From contig CAWCOA010000019.1 of NCBI GenBank assembly GCA_963797085.1, positions 62,001-126,000 on the forward strand: a stretch of DNA of 64,000 nucleotides, read 5' to 3'. Positions 53,005 to 62,309 of the stretch are shown here, in pieces. Each line of letters starts with the position of its first letter. Positions within the stretch are counted from its first letter, which is position 1. A model generated the notes under the pieces. That model made no database searches and had not been told where the DNA came from. It saw only the letters and a program-made list of their open reading frames with translations. This DNA is from JASJBU01 sp963797085. Lineage in GTDB: Bacteria > Pseudomonadota > Gammaproteobacteria > Chromatiales > Chromatiaceae. The translations under genes and the position numbers were made by a program.

Positions 53005-54050
53005 TCCAGATTAAGATCGTACGTGAGGTGTTGCCCGAATGCAGCCAATGCCTCCACGGCCTGCGACCAGCGCGGATCCAGGTGCAGATTCTGCCGGCTG
53101 ATCTGCCCCCGGCCATGCATTCTCACCAAACGCACATGCGCGGCGGGATCATTATAATTTTCGAGCGACGCGAGGACGTCCAGAGCCGCAGTGCGATTGT
53201 TACAGACCAGCACCATGTCACAACCGGCCTCCAGCGCTGCGCCGGCCCGTTCGGCATAACTCCCGGCGTCCTCGGCTGCCGCCATGCTCAGATCATCACT
53301 GAAGATAACCCCTTGAAAGCCCAGCCTTCCCCGGAGTACCTGCTTGAGCCAAAATGTCGAAAACCCAGCAAGTTGTCGATCCACCATCTGATAGATCACA
53401 TGAGCAGGCATGATGGCTTCTATGCCGTAATGAATCATCCGCTCGAAGGGTCTTAGATCATCCATCTGCAGGTCTTCGAAACGCCGCCCATCCACTGGCA
53501 GCGCATGATGTGAATCGGCCTCCACACCACCATGACCTGGAAAATGTTTTCCCACTGCAGCCATGCCCGCCGCATGCACCCCCTGCATCCAGGCGTGTGC
53601 GAGTTTTGCCACCGTTTCCGGATGTGATGCGAACGCCCTGTCACCGATGACCTGGCTGATGCCTGACCCCAGATCCAAGACCGGCGCGAAACTAAAATCG
53701 ACCCCGCAAGAGATCAGTTCAGCGGCCATCAACCAGCCAGCCTGCTCGACCAGTCTCAAGCCCTTGTCTGCCCGCTTTTTATACTGTTCTCCGTACCATG
53801 CTGCTGGAGGCAAGGGAGTGAAGCCATCTTTGAAGCGCTGCACCCGTCCCCCTTCTTGATCCACTGAGATGAGCAGATGGGGGTTTCTGCTGGCGTGTAT
53901 CTGGCTGCAGAGCCGAGTCAACTGAGCGAGATTTTCATAGTTGCGGGAAAACAGAATGACGCCACCGGTTGCTGGATGCTGCAGCAACTCACGTTCTTCC
54001 TGGGAGAGGTCCGTCCCCTCCAGATCTATCATGACAGGACCAAGACTCAT
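53001..54050 (-). CDS. nagZ: Beta-N-acetylglucosaminidase
   Basis: The 349-residue cytoplasmic GH3 enzyme cleaves GlcNAc from anhydro-muropeptides during peptidoglycan recycling. It starts MSLGPVMIDLEGTDLSQEER, has VILFSRNYEN, DQEGGRVQRFKDGFT, the catalytic/flexible loop KHFPGHGGVEADSHHALP with the His/Asp pair, and VIFSDDLSMAAAE with the nucleophile Asp. Length matches E. coli NagZ (341). The ATG at 54050 was chosen over one 69 bases upstream by family alignment. Coupled to hpt. Confidence 0.94.
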   Translation of the reverse strand: MSLGPVMIDLEGTDLSQEERELLQHPATGGVILFSRNYENLAQLTRLCSQIHASRNPHLLISVDQEGGRVQRFKDGFTPLPPAAWYGEQYKKRADKGLRLVEQAGWLMAAELISCGVDFSFAPVLDLGSGISQVIGDRAFASHPETVAKLAHAWMQGVHAAGMAAVGKHFPGHGGVEADSHHALPVDGRRFEDLQMDDLRPFERMIHYGIEAIMPAHVIYQMVDRQLAGFSTFWLKQVLRGRLGFQGVIFSDDLSMAAAEDAGSYAERAGAALEAGCDMVLVCNNRTAALDVLASLENYNDPAAHVRLVRMHGRGQISRQNLHLDPRWSQAVEALAAFGQHLTYDLNLE

Positions 54051-54187
54051 GGCGCTAGGCTGATTCTCTGCATTCAATTTTCCAGTCAGTATGCCGTAAA
54101 GAGCAGTATTGGAAAACAACCCCTCTGCAATCAGTCATTGTTTTTCTGTTTCGAACTGATTTTACAACCCTGCTAGGAACCTATCCC

Positions 54188-54580
54188 ATGCGCCTGACCA
54201 TTCTTGCCACAGTCATATTGTTACTCAGTCACTCAGCAGCCTTTGCAGCAGATGACAACGGCACCCCATCGATAAATTACTATGAGATTAAACCCTCACT
54301 GGTGGCCAACCTGGCCAGCGGCGGCAAGTATATCCGCACCGATATCCAGATCATGACGAAGGATGAAACCTTCAAGGAGAGCCTGGTACTGCATGGCCCG
54401 GCGATCCGCCACACCCTGTTGTTACTGCTCTCCGAACAGGACGGCAAGACGATTAAAACCCCCGAAGGTAAAGAAGCATTGAGAAAAGAGGCACTGTCAG
54501 CGGTCAGTCAGTTGATGAAGGATCTCAGCGGTAAAGACAACATGCAGGAACTCTTCTTCACGACCTTTTTTGTACAGTGA
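54188..54580 (+). CDS. Exported FliL-like protein
   Basis: The 130-residue precursor has a signal peptide (MRLTILATVILLLSHSAAFA). The mature part, SINYYEIKPSLVANLASGGK, IRTDIQIMTKDE, HGPAIRHTLLLLLSEQ and IKTPEGKEALRKEALSAVSQL, follows the periplasmic FliL domain. Unlike flagellar FliL it has a cleavable signal instead of an anchored TM. No flagellar gene is near; it may serve another membrane complex. It converges with the permease gene, overlapping by 23 bases. Confidence 0.8.
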   Translation: MRLTILATVILLLSHSAAFAADDNGTPSINYYEIKPSLVANLASGGKYIRTDIQIMTKDETFKESLVLHGPAIRHTLLLLLSEQDGKTIKTPEGKEALRKEALSAVSQLMKDLSGKDNMQELFFTTFFVQ

Positions 54581-55369
54581 GCTGGATGTCCAGCCTATCG
54601 CGCAGGCGATCACCCAGCAGATTCAGCGATAACACCACCAGCAAGATGGTCAGTCCCGGCGCCAGTACCATATGCGGTGCCATCAGCATATAGCTGGCTC
54701 CATCCCGGATCATGCTGCCCCAGGAAGGCGACGGGGGCTGGATGCCCAGGCCGAGAAATGACAACCCGGCCTCCGCTATCACCACCCCGGCCACGCCGAA
54801 AGTCGCCTCCACTATCAGCGGGGCGGCAATCAGCGGCAGCAGATGTCGCAGCAGTATGCTCCATTGACCACTCCCCAGTGCGATAGCCGCTGTGACATGA
54901 TCCCGTTGCTTGAGAGAGAGCGTTTGCGCCCTGGCCAATCTGGCATAACCCACCCAGCCGACCACCGAGAGTGCGATGATCAGGTTATCCAGACCTGGCC
55001 CCATGACACCCGCCAGGGCAATCGCCAGCAGAATTCCGGGAAAAGCGAGGAAGATATCGATCAATCTGACCAGCAGCAGATCCACCCAACCGCCCCGATA
55101 GCCGGCGATCAGCCCCAGCGTGGTGCCCAGCACCGAGGTGATCGCAACAACACCGAAAGCCACCAGAAAAGAGGTCTGCGCCCCGGCGATGATCCGCTCG
55201 AGGATCGGACGCCCCAGATCATCAAAGCCCAGCAGGCCATTAAGCGCTACCGGGAGTAGCGAGGATACGCTGCAGGTCGATCTGGTTCGCTCGCAGGAGA
55301 AAACCAGCCGCCAAACAGGGCAGAAGCGGCCCACAGCAGCAGGATCGCAGCGGGAATCCAGCGCAGCAT
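54558..55369 (-). pseudogene. Oligopeptide ABC permease, DppC/OppC type, two frame breaks
   Basis: The protein starts MLRWIPAAILLLWAASALFG with a short soluble segment and then LNGLLGFDDLGRPILERII and the permease domain (TSFLVAFGVVAITSVLGTTLG, LLVRLIDIFLAFPGILLAIAL, the EAA loop QRDHVTAAIALGSGQWSILL, VAGVVIAEAGLSFLGLG). In the first 40 codons the frame changes twice, near 55300 and near 55255 (middle part NQIDLQRILATPGSA in a third frame). About 270 residues would result. It overlaps the DppB-like gene (TGATG). Confidence 0.72.
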
Positions 55370-56296
55370 CAAACCCCGCCTCGGCGAATGCGCGGATCAA
55401 GCAGGCCATAGGCAAGATCGGTGAGCGGTATTCACCAGCACATAGACCAGGCTGACCAACAGCACGCAGCCCTGCACCACCGGATAGTCCCGCTGCTGAA
55501 TGGCCTCGATCAGCAGAGAGCCGACCCCAGGCCAGTCGAACACGATCTCGGTAACAATGGCGCCGCCCAGCAAGGCACCCAGCTGCAGACCAATCAGTGT
55601 CACCACCGGCAACCAGGCGTTGCGCATCGCGTGCCGCCAGACCACGCGCGCCTCTGTCAATCCCTTGGCCCTGGCGGTCCGCACATAGTCCTCCCCCAAG
55701 ACCTCCAGCAGACTGCTTCTGATCATCCGCGCCAGTATCGCGGCAAACGCGGTTCCCAGGGTAATCGCGGGCAGGATAATGCTGCCGGTCGCCTCCCGGC
55801 CACTGACCGGCGTCCAGCCGAGCCACAGAGAGAAGACCAGGATCAACACCGGACCGAGCCAGAAATTCGGCATCGAGACACCCAGCAGGGAGAAGCCCAT
55901 GGCTCCCCAATCCCAAGCCTGCTCCGCGTCTGACCGCGGCCAGCAGGCCCAGAGGTATCGCGATCAGCAGCGCACAGACCAGCGCAGCCAATGCCAATTG
56001 CAGGGTGGCCGGAATCCTTGCCGCCAGCATCTGAGTCACCGGCTGCATGGAATGGATGGAACTGCCCAGATCCAGCCTGGCCAGTCCAGCGAAATAATCT
56101 ATCAGCTGCCGCCCCAGACTCTGGTCCAGACCGAGCGCGGTGCGCAGCGCATCGCGGTCCGCCGGTCTGGCAGACTCACCCAGCATCACATCCACCGGGT
56201 CCCCCGGTACCAGATGGATCAGCAGGAAAACCAGCAGGCGACACCGAGAATCACCAGCAGCGCGCTGAACAGTCGGGAGAGGGCGAAATCGATCAT
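55369..56296 (-). pseudogene. Oligopeptide ABC permease, DppB/OppB type, three frame breaks
   Basis: The start ATG (56296) overlaps the L,D-transpeptidase stop (ATGA): MIDFALSRLFSALLVILGVA. A missing base near 56240 leads to LLVFLLIHLVPGDPVDVMLG; an extra base near 55915 leads to MGFSLLGVSMPNFWLGPVLI, the EAA-region (GEDYVRTARAKGLTEARVVW) and IVTEIVFDWPGVGSLLIEAI; an extra base near 55432 leads to the end LTDLAYGLLDPRIRRG. The pieces together form a normal DppB of about 308 residues. If the breaks are real the transporter cannot work. Confidence 0.75.
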
Positions 56297-56763
56297 CGGA
56301 TCTCCACCGGCATCCCCTGGCTGACCCGCTCGAAGAGTTCCAGCAGATCCCGGTTGCGCATGCGGATACAGCCGTGGGAACAGGGCATGCCCATGGGTTC
56401 GGTATCGGGGCAACCATGGATGTAGATGAAGCGCCGCAGGCTATCCACTGCGCCGCCCCGGTTGAATCCTGGCTCCAGTCCGGTAAGCCAGAGAATCCGG
56501 GTCAGGATCCAATCCCGCTCGGGATAGGCTTCCGCCAGCTTGGGCGTGTAGATCTCACCCGTAGGTCGTCGCCCAATAAATACTGTATTTACAGGACATT
56601 GGGATCCAATCTTAATACGTATTCTATGATTACCCCGCGGGGTGCATCCGCTGCCGGTCAGTTCTCCGGCCCCATTCAGGGCGCTCGATACCGGGTATTC
56701 GAGCAGTTCCCTGCCCCCTTCCAACAGGGTCAACAATTGCTGCGAAAGATCAATGCGCAACAT
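56293..56763 (-). CDS. L,D-transpeptidase (YkuD) inside the oligopeptide-ABC operon
   Basis: From ATG 56763 the protein has 156 residues: MLRIDLSQQLLTLLEGGREL, then RIKIGSQCPVNTVFIGRRPT, IYIHGCPDTEPMGMPCSHGC with the catalytic SHGCIRM Cys-His, and LELFERVSQGMPVEI. L,D-transpeptidases cross-link or modify peptidoglycan tetrapeptides. There is no signal peptide, so it may act in the cytoplasm or its export route is missing. It overlaps the upstream lipoprotein gene by 14 bases and the downstream permease by 4, so translation is coupled. Confidence 0.85.
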   Translation of the reverse strand: MLRIDLSQQLLTLLEGGRELLEYPVSSALNGAGELTGSGCTPRGNHRIRIKIGSQCPVNTVFIGRRPTGEIYTPKLAEAYPERDWILTRILWLTGLEPGFNRGGAVDSLRRFIYIHGCPDTEPMGMPCSHGCIRMRNRDLLELFERVSQGMPVEIR

Positions 56764-58288
56764 GTGCCGCGCGCCCCGGATGAATATCCAGTACCCTGAA
56801 CTCCACTTGATTGAGTCCATCATAGTTGCCGTCAGGCATCAGTTGGTAGCCGCTGATCTCCCTTCTGCTGACCGCCAGCTGATCCTCATACCAGAGCGGT
56901 ATGTAGGGTAGATCCCGGTGCAACTGTTGCTGGATCTGACGATAGGTCGCGGCAAGCTCGGGCAGGGACTGCTGCTGATCAGCCTGTTCCAAAAGCCGAT
57001 CCACCAGCGGATTGGAATAGCGTCCCCGGTTGGCGCCGACTGGCGGCAGCGAGTCCGTGGCGAAGATATAACGAAAGCTGTCGGGGGTGCGCAGACCCAC
57101 CCAGGTCAGGCTATAGAGTTGAAAACTGCCCGCCTTGATATCACCAAAGAAGGTCCCCCAGTCATAGCTTCGCAGGTCGAGATCTATCCCGACCGCCTGC
57201 AACTGACTCTGAATGATCGTTGCCAGGCGGATGCGAAACGGGTCGCTGGAGGTCTTATAGCTCAATTTCAAGGGCGTCTCTTGGTCGTAACCGGCCTGTT
57301 TCAACAATGCCCTGGCCCGTTCCGGAGAGAACGAGATCGCTTGCAACTCAGGGGCCCCCGCCCAGTGTTCAGGGGGGAACAGCGCCTCGGCGGGACGGGC
57401 GCTGTCGTTCATCACCTGGCGGATAATGGCCTCCCGATCAATCGCATGGGCAATCGCCCTGCGCAACAGGAATCGGCTGGTTTCAGGGTCTTCTAAATTA
57501 AATCCAATATATGAGAAGTTACTTCCATTTACCTGTTTTATAATAACTTCTTTTCTTGACTTGAGGTAACCTATCAACTCCGGCGAGAGGTCATTCTGCA
57601 GCAGATGAATCTCGCCCCGCAGCAGCTTCAAGACCCTGACCGTGGGATTTTTCACCGCGATCAATTCAAACAACTGGCGGTCGCGGCGCCTTTCCAGCAA
57701 TAGCCGACCAGGCTCAGGTCGACCGAGAAACCTGAAATTTCCGCTGCCTACCGGCTGGTCCTCGAACGGATGCGCCTGCTCGATAAGTTTTGCCGGGAGA
57801 ATATCCAGCACCAGATAGGCAGGAAACAAGGGGTCGGCCCGCCGTAGATGAAAATCCACCTGCTGCCGATCCACCACCGCTATCCGCTCAATCAGCTTCA
57901 ATGCTGAACGATGCGGCGACGCATTAGCGGGATCGAGGACAAATTCATAGGTTGCCGCGACATCCTCGGCGGTTAGCGGCAGGCCGCTGGTGAAATGCAA
58001 ATCCGCCCGTTGCAGCTCAAACCGGTAGTGGGTCGGCGAAATGCGCCGCCATTCGGCAATCCCCGGCACCGGCATACTGTTCCCATCGAACTCCACCAGA
58101 CGCTGGTACAGCAGGCGGTTGATACGGCTGGAGGTGGCATCGGTGGCAAAGCGAGGATCGAGATTCAAGGGTGCGGTGGCGAGCCCCATGCGGACCGCCC
58201 CATTTCCAGGTGTCTCTCCGCAGCCAGACAGCAACAGCAGCGGAACGAATATCAGCAGGTATCGAATAACCGCTCGATTACCAGTCAC
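56750..58288 (-). CDS. Oligopeptide-binding lipoprotein (SBP family 5)
   Basis: The GTG start at 58288 gives a lipobox (IRYLLIFVPLLLLSGCGET). The 512-residue protein has the family-5 binding fold: RFATDATSSRINRLLYQRLV, LTAEDVAATYEFVLDP, SFSYIGFN-like SNFSYIGFNLEDPETSRFLL, RRAIAHAIDREAIIRQ and VNGSN. Family members bind di-, oligo- or murein peptides and hand them to a Dpp/Opp channel. A GTG further upstream would add 20 residues that belong to the end of the CYTH gene in another frame; therefore the 58288 start, overlapping CYTH by 11 bases, is preferred. Confidence 0.85.
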   Translation of the reverse strand: MTGNRAVIRYLLIFVPLLLLSGCGETPGNGAVRMGLATAPLNLDPRFATDATSSRINRLLYQRLVEFDGNSMPVPGIAEWRRISPTHYRFELQRADLHFTSGLPLTAEDVAATYEFVLDPANASPHRSALKLIERIAVVDRQQVDFHLRRADPLFPAYLVLDILPAKLIEQAHPFEDQPVGSGNFRFLGRPEPGRLLLERRRDRQLFELIAVKNPTVRVLKLLRGEIHLLQNDLSPELIGYLKSRKEVIIKQVNGSNFSYIGFNLEDPETSRFLLRRAIAHAIDREAIIRQVMNDSARPAEALFPPEHWAGAPELQAISFSPERARALLKQAGYDQETPLKLSYKTSSDPFRIRLATIIQSQLQAVGIDLDLRSYDWGTFFGDIKAGSFQLYSLTWVGLRTPDSFRYIFATDSLPPVGANRGRYSNPLVDRLLEQADQQQSLPELAATYRQIQQQLHRDLPYIPLWYEDQLAVSRREISGYQLMPDGNYDGLNQVEFRVLDIHPGRAAHVAH

Positions 58289-58746
58289 AATAAGGATGCT
58301 TGACCAGACTGGAGTTGTAATATTTGACGTCGCCGGAGACCTCCTCACCGGCCCACTGCGGGCATTTCGAAAGACTCATCCTCAGAATCCAGCTCGACCT
58401 CCGCGACAATCAGCCCTGAGTTGTCACCATGAAACAGATCCAGGTCCCAGACGTGATCTCCACAGCGCACCTTGTAGCGCACCTTGTCGATCACCGACCC
58501 TGACGTCAGATTGGCCAGCATCTCCTCACCATCCTGCAGCGGGATCTCATACTCATACTCAGCGCGCCGGATGCCAACTGTGGCGCTCTTGATATTCAGA
58601 TAGGCCTTGCCCTTCGCCACCCGCACGCGGATGCTGGCATTCGCAACCGTCGCCAGATAACCCTGCTTCATGGCCGCTTCCGACTCCACGAAAGGTTTCC
58701 ATTTATCATTGACTACCAGATATTTACGCTCTATTTCTACAGCCAT
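58278..58746 (-). pseudogene. CYTH-domain protein (inorganic triphosphatase-type), frameshifted
   Basis: The protein starts MAVEIERKYLVVNDKW, with the ExExK signature of CYTH enzymes, then ASIRVRVAKGKAYLNIKSAT, YEYEIPLQDGEEML, and LIVAEVELDSEDESF. Near base 58355 one extra base breaks the frame; removing it gives WAGEEVSGDVKYYNSSLVKH, the expected ending. Total 155 residues. CYTH proteins hydrolyse triphosphates (PPPi) or make cAMP; small ones of this type are usually triphosphatases. It starts the operon with the peptide-binding protein. Confidence 0.8.
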
Positions 58747-58810
58747 TTATTATCTCTTTTTATCGCGTTTCCGTCCCAGGGATCAAAGCCAGATCCGGCA
58801 AACTCAAGTC

Positions 58811-60142
58811 CTAGTTCTTTGCAAACAGTGCAATCGACTCCACATGGGCGGTATGGGGGAACATGTCCATGACCCCGGCGCTGATCAGCCGGTATCCCAG
58901 ATCGTGCACCAGGATACCTGCATCCCGCGCCAGCGTGCCCGGGTAGCAGGAGACATAAACGAGTCGCTCCGCCCCCAACCGGGGCAGGTGCTCTAGTATC
59001 TCCTGCGCGCCACTGCGGGGTGGATCCAGCAGCACCTTGTTGAAACGGTCCTGCAACCAAGGTTCATTCTCCAGGGGCTCATACAGATTGGCGGTATAGA
59101 ATCGCAGATTGGCAAGATGATTTCGTTCTGCGTTGGCCCGGGCACGCGCCACCAGGCCGGAATCTCCTTCCACCCCGACGACCTCCCCCGCCCGACGCGC
59201 CAACGGCAGGGTAAAGTTACCCAGGCCGCAAAACAGATCCAGCACTCGGTCCATGGGCTCGAGCTGCAGCATCTCAACGGCCTGGCGCACCATCTGCCGG
59301 TTGATGTCTGTGTTCACCTGGGTGAAGTCGTTGGGCAGGAAATGCAGGGTGAGATCAAAATCAGGCAGCTGGTAAAACAGATCTACCGGCTCCCCTGAGA
59401 GCGGTTGCACGCTATCCAGCCCGCCCTTCTGTTGGTAGATCACCACAGCATGTTGCGGCCCGAAGGCCTGGAGTTTTTGCAGGTCCAGCTCGCTGGGAGA
59501 GTCCAGCAGACGAAAGATCAAGACGCAGACCGAATCTCCCATGGCCATCTCAATCTGGGGGATCTGATTGCGTATGGAAAGGCTGTCGATCAGTTCGCTC
59601 AACGCCGGCAACAATTCCCCCACCCTGGGATGCAGGATATGGCAGGAATCGATTTCCGCCACGAAAGAGGAACCCCGCTCCCGGAATCCAACCAGCGTGC
59701 CGCCTTTCTTCGGCACATAGCGCACCCCGAGACGGGCCTTGCGGCGATATCCCCAGCGTGACTCGCCAACCAGCGGCGGCAACACTTGGTCGGGCTGGAC
59801 CTTGCCGATATGCTGCAGGGCATCCAGCATCGCCCGCTGTTTGGCATGCACCTGTGCTTGCGGATCCTGATGCTGCAGACTGCAGCCACCACAGACACCG
59901 AAGGCACTACAGCGGGGCGCGACCCGCTGGGTTGAGGCCTCAAGCACCTCCACCACCCGTCCTTCATCATATTTCCGGCGCCGGCTGGTATAGAGGAAAC
60001 GAACCCGCTCGCCCGGCAATGAGCCATACACGAAGGTCGCCTTGCCATCGATGTGGGTAACCCCCTTCCCGTCATGGGTCAAGGATTCGATCACCGCTTC
60101 CACAGGGTCTATCGGCAAGGGTTTGCGGCGGGAGCGCCCCAT
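58811..60142 (-). CDS. rlmD: 23S rRNA (uracil-1939-C5) methyltransferase
   Basis: The 443-residue enzyme has an N-terminal TRAM domain (about 9-65, AVIESLTHDGKGVTHIDGKA), the Fe-S cysteines in CSAFGVCGGCSLQHQDP, and a SAM-dependent methyltransferase part: VLDLFCGLGNFTLPLARRAG, LLDPPRSGAQEILEHL and the catalytic Cys in VYVSCYPGTLARD. It modifies m5U1939 of 23S rRNA. Length and all motifs match RlmD. Upstream the YdbL-like gene is on the same strand; downstream comes CYTH with 65 bases between. Confidence 0.95.
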   Translation of the reverse strand: MGRSRRKPLPIDPVEAVIESLTHDGKGVTHIDGKATFVYGSLPGERVRFLYTSRRRKYDEGRVVEVLEASTQRVAPRCSAFGVCGGCSLQHQDPQAQVHAKQRAMLDALQHIGKVQPDQVLPPLVGESRWGYRRKARLGVRYVPKKGGTLVGFRERGSSFVAEIDSCHILHPRVGELLPALSELIDSLSIRNQIPQIEMAMGDSVCVLIFRLLDSPSELDLQKLQAFGPQHAVVIYQQKGGLDSVQPLSGEPVDLFYQLPDFDLTLHFLPNDFTQVNTDINRQMVRQAVEMLQLEPMDRVLDLFCGLGNFTLPLARRAGEVVGVEGDSGLVARARANAERNHLANLRFYTANLYEPLENEPWLQDRFNKVLLDPPRSGAQEILEHLPRLGAERLVYVSCYPGTLARDAGILVHDLGYRLISAGVMDMFPHTAHVESIALFAKN

Positions 60143-60238
60143 AGACGGATTACCTCTTCATCTGACAGTCAAAAGAGGCGATTCTACCGCCAAGTCCTCG
60201 AAGAATCCCGTTCTTTGAGCAAGTGTACTTCGTACAGC

Positions 60239-60844
60239 CTATTTCTGAACCCAAGCCCCCTGTGGGTTCTGGTACCACCAGCTTTTCGCGGCATTGCTCA
60301 CCCAGGTCTTGCTGAATGTAGTGCGCACATCGCTTTCCCACTCAGGATGACCATTGGCCTTGGCGATCTCCTTGTAGAGCCGATTGCGGTCATCATTTTC
60401 CGCCTTCACCAGGTTTTTCAGTTGTCCCCGCTGTTTCAGTGGTACGGCCGAGAGCTCCCGAATACCGATCAGGGCGTCCTGGGTAAAGCCGATCGCACCG
60501 CTCTCATAGAAACTTTTCAACGATGAGTGACGTTGTTTCATGGCTGCCTGCAGCTTTCGCACTTCAGGCGAGTCTGCATCAAACTTCGGCTGCGCCGCTG
60601 CTTCAGCCGCGGGTATCACAAATCCCAGTAGATTGAATGCATATTCTGATTCAGTTTGCATGAGGCGCAGCGACTGGTCGTTTGTTGCCGGCGCCGGCTG
60701 CTGTTCCTCTTCACCCAGGATGTCATCAACGATCTTCTCCGCCGCCTCCCTGGCTTCCGCCGCGGGGAAATAGATATTGATCGTAACGCAGGCTGCCAGG
60801 ATGATCAGGCCGACCAACAGTGACATGGTTTTTACTGCATTCAT
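60239..60844 (-). CDS. YdbL/DUF1318-family lipoprotein
   Basis: The 201-residue precursor has a lipobox (LVGLIILAACVTINIYFPAA) and the DUF1318 core: EVRKLQAAMKQRHSSLKSFY, ESGAIGFTQDALIGIREL, and KAENDDRNRLYKEIAKANGH. In enterobacteria YdbL works with YdbH (AsmA-like) and YnbE in lipid transport to the outer membrane; those partners are not adjacent here. An extra insert (GEEEQQPAPATNDQ) separates the lipid anchor from the core. Confidence 0.85.
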   Translation of the reverse strand: MNAVKTMSLLVGLIILAACVTINIYFPAAEAREAAEKIVDDILGEEEQQPAPATNDQSLRLMQTESEYAFNLLGFVIPAAEAAAQPKFDADSPEVRKLQAAMKQRHSSLKSFYESGAIGFTQDALIGIRELSAVPLKQRGQLKNLVKAENDDRNRLYKEIAKANGHPEWESDVRTTFSKTWVSNAAKSWWYQNPQGAWVQK

Positions 60845-61103
60845 GACTCACTCCTTTTACGAATTAATACCGGATTAGTTAGGTTCGGACCTATCATCCC
60901 TGTGAATAGTTGCATATTTCTCGATCTCTTCATTATGATCAATCCTTTTTTCAATTTTACAGTTTATGCAGGAGTGTCCCGCTATGACTCACTTCATGTG
61001 ATTTTTCCAGCAGCTGTCAAGACTATACGTAGCTATAAAACCTGAGATATGGCTTAATATTTGGCCAAAACCCACTTTTTGACTAGCCGCAGCCTTATTT
61101 AGC
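60845..61103. other. Divergent intergenic region
   Basis: It lies between the YdbL-like gene and the rhodanese gene on opposite strands, so it holds both promoters. A/T-rich patches are seen but no clear -10/-35 pair can be named. Confidence 0.35.
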
Positions 61104-61481
61104 ATGTCTATCCTGGACCGTTTGATAAAATTATTCTGGTGGTTGCCGATCGGTCAGGTACCGGAAATCAGTGCTGCTGATTTGAACATGAGCCTGACAG
61201 GCAATGACCCTCCACAATTACTCGATGTTCGCACTGCGACTGAATGGCGCCGCAGTCGCATCTCAGGCGCTGTCAACATTTCGCTTAAACAGCTCAAAAA
61301 GCATCCAGAATCACTGGAGATCGATGCAAAGCGTCCAATCGTCGCCATCTGCCTGAGTGCGCACCGCAGCATACCAGCAGTGCGATTGCTGCACGCCAGA
61401 GGGTTCACTGGGGCGGTGCAGTTGCAGGGAGGCATGCTGGCCTGGTGGAAGCAGGATTACCCCTCGGTCGAGGCCGATTGA
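61104..61481 (+). CDS. Single-domain rhodanese-like sulfurtransferase
   Basis: The 125-residue protein has the rhodanese core: LLDVRTATEWRRSRISGAVN, ISLKQLKKH, and the active-site loop AICLSAHRSIPAVRLLHARG, with the catalytic Cys followed by LSAHRS. The end MLAWWKQDYPSVEAD is typical of single-domain rhodaneses, which move sulfane sulfur between carriers. The first 20 residues include LIKLFWWLPIG, a possible membrane-associated start. In a sulfur-oxidising organism it could serve sulfur trafficking, which is inference. Confidence 0.85.
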   Translation: MSILDRLIKLFWWLPIGQVPEISAADLNMSLTGNDPPQLLDVRTATEWRRSRISGAVNISLKQLKKHPESLEIDAKRPIVAICLSAHRSIPAVRLLHARGFTGAVQLQGGMLAWWKQDYPSVEAD

Positions 61482-61932
61482 TCGATAGCAGAAACTGGAT
61501 ACAGCGGACTTCCTGAGAACCAGGGCCAGTTCTGATCAGCCTGTGAGCGGTCCTTGTTTGACGACAACAGCATCAACTAAGCCGTCCAGTGCGTAAATAC
61601 CACCTACCGAATACCCACAACCTTGCTCGTGCAGCAGCTCTCACATATAACCGGGATATCCCTTAAATAATCTTCAAAATATAAGGGATTAACCTGATAG
61701 CCTGAGACATGGATCAATGAGACGCTTGATGCTGATCGTCAATTCCACACGCTCAGTTTACAGACAGATTAGAAGAATGTTCTTCAGAATGGTCGGGGTG
61801 CCGTGAGGTATGACGATCTGACTCGCTCGACTCGATACATGCTTGATCCAGGTGTCACAGCTGCACTCGACGATGATGAAGATCAACCACAAATATTAAT
61901 AATAGATCACCCATATCGGAGGAATGAATCAG
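61482..61932. other. Intergenic region, nothing recognised
   Basis: No open frame with a ribosome-binding site or protein-like composition is seen. The last bases hold the GGAGGA site of the next gene. A short hairpin-like stretch near 61645-61690 (ATCCCTTAAATAAT ... ATAAGGGAT) is present without a T-run. Confidence 0.35.
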
Positions 61933-62196
61933 ATGAAAAAACTGGCTCTGTTTACTTTGGTTGCCATTGCCGGCAGCCTCGCAACACCTGTCAACGCCGG
62001 TAGCCCTAAGGAGACTCACCCCTGCTACGGTGTGGCGGACTGCAAAACACAGACATCAAGAAAAGAGTTTTCCAAGTGTGTCAAGGCCAACAAGGAAGAA
62101 GCAGACAGCAATGCCGAATGTGCCAAATTTCGGAGTGACAAGAAGGCCTACATGAAAGAACACGGAATTACAGGACTTGAAGCACTTTTCAATTAG
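61933..62196 (+). CDS. Small secreted Cys-containing protein
   Basis: Start MKKLALFTLVAIAGSLATPV follows GGAGGA at a good distance; an ATG 9 bases upstream is too close. The signal peptide ends at VNA. The mature 64 or so residues (SPKETHPCYGVADCKTQ, KEFSKCVKANKEEADSN, AECAKFRSDKKAYMKEHGI) hold four Cys, likely two disulfides, and are charged and helical. Function unknown. It is monocistronic with no similar gene nearby. Confidence 0.65.
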   Translation: MKKLALFTLVAIAGSLATPVNAGSPKETHPCYGVADCKTQTSRKEFSKCVKANKEEADSNAECAKFRSDKKAYMKEHGITGLEALFN

Positions 62197-62309
62197 CCGC
62201 GCAATATTTTCAGGGAGGGAATGATGTCAATCCACAGGGACGTGGATGCCCCTTCTCTCTCACGGATTGATAGCTGAGAGGGATCGCTCAGCAACCGGCC
62301 AGGCCTCAA

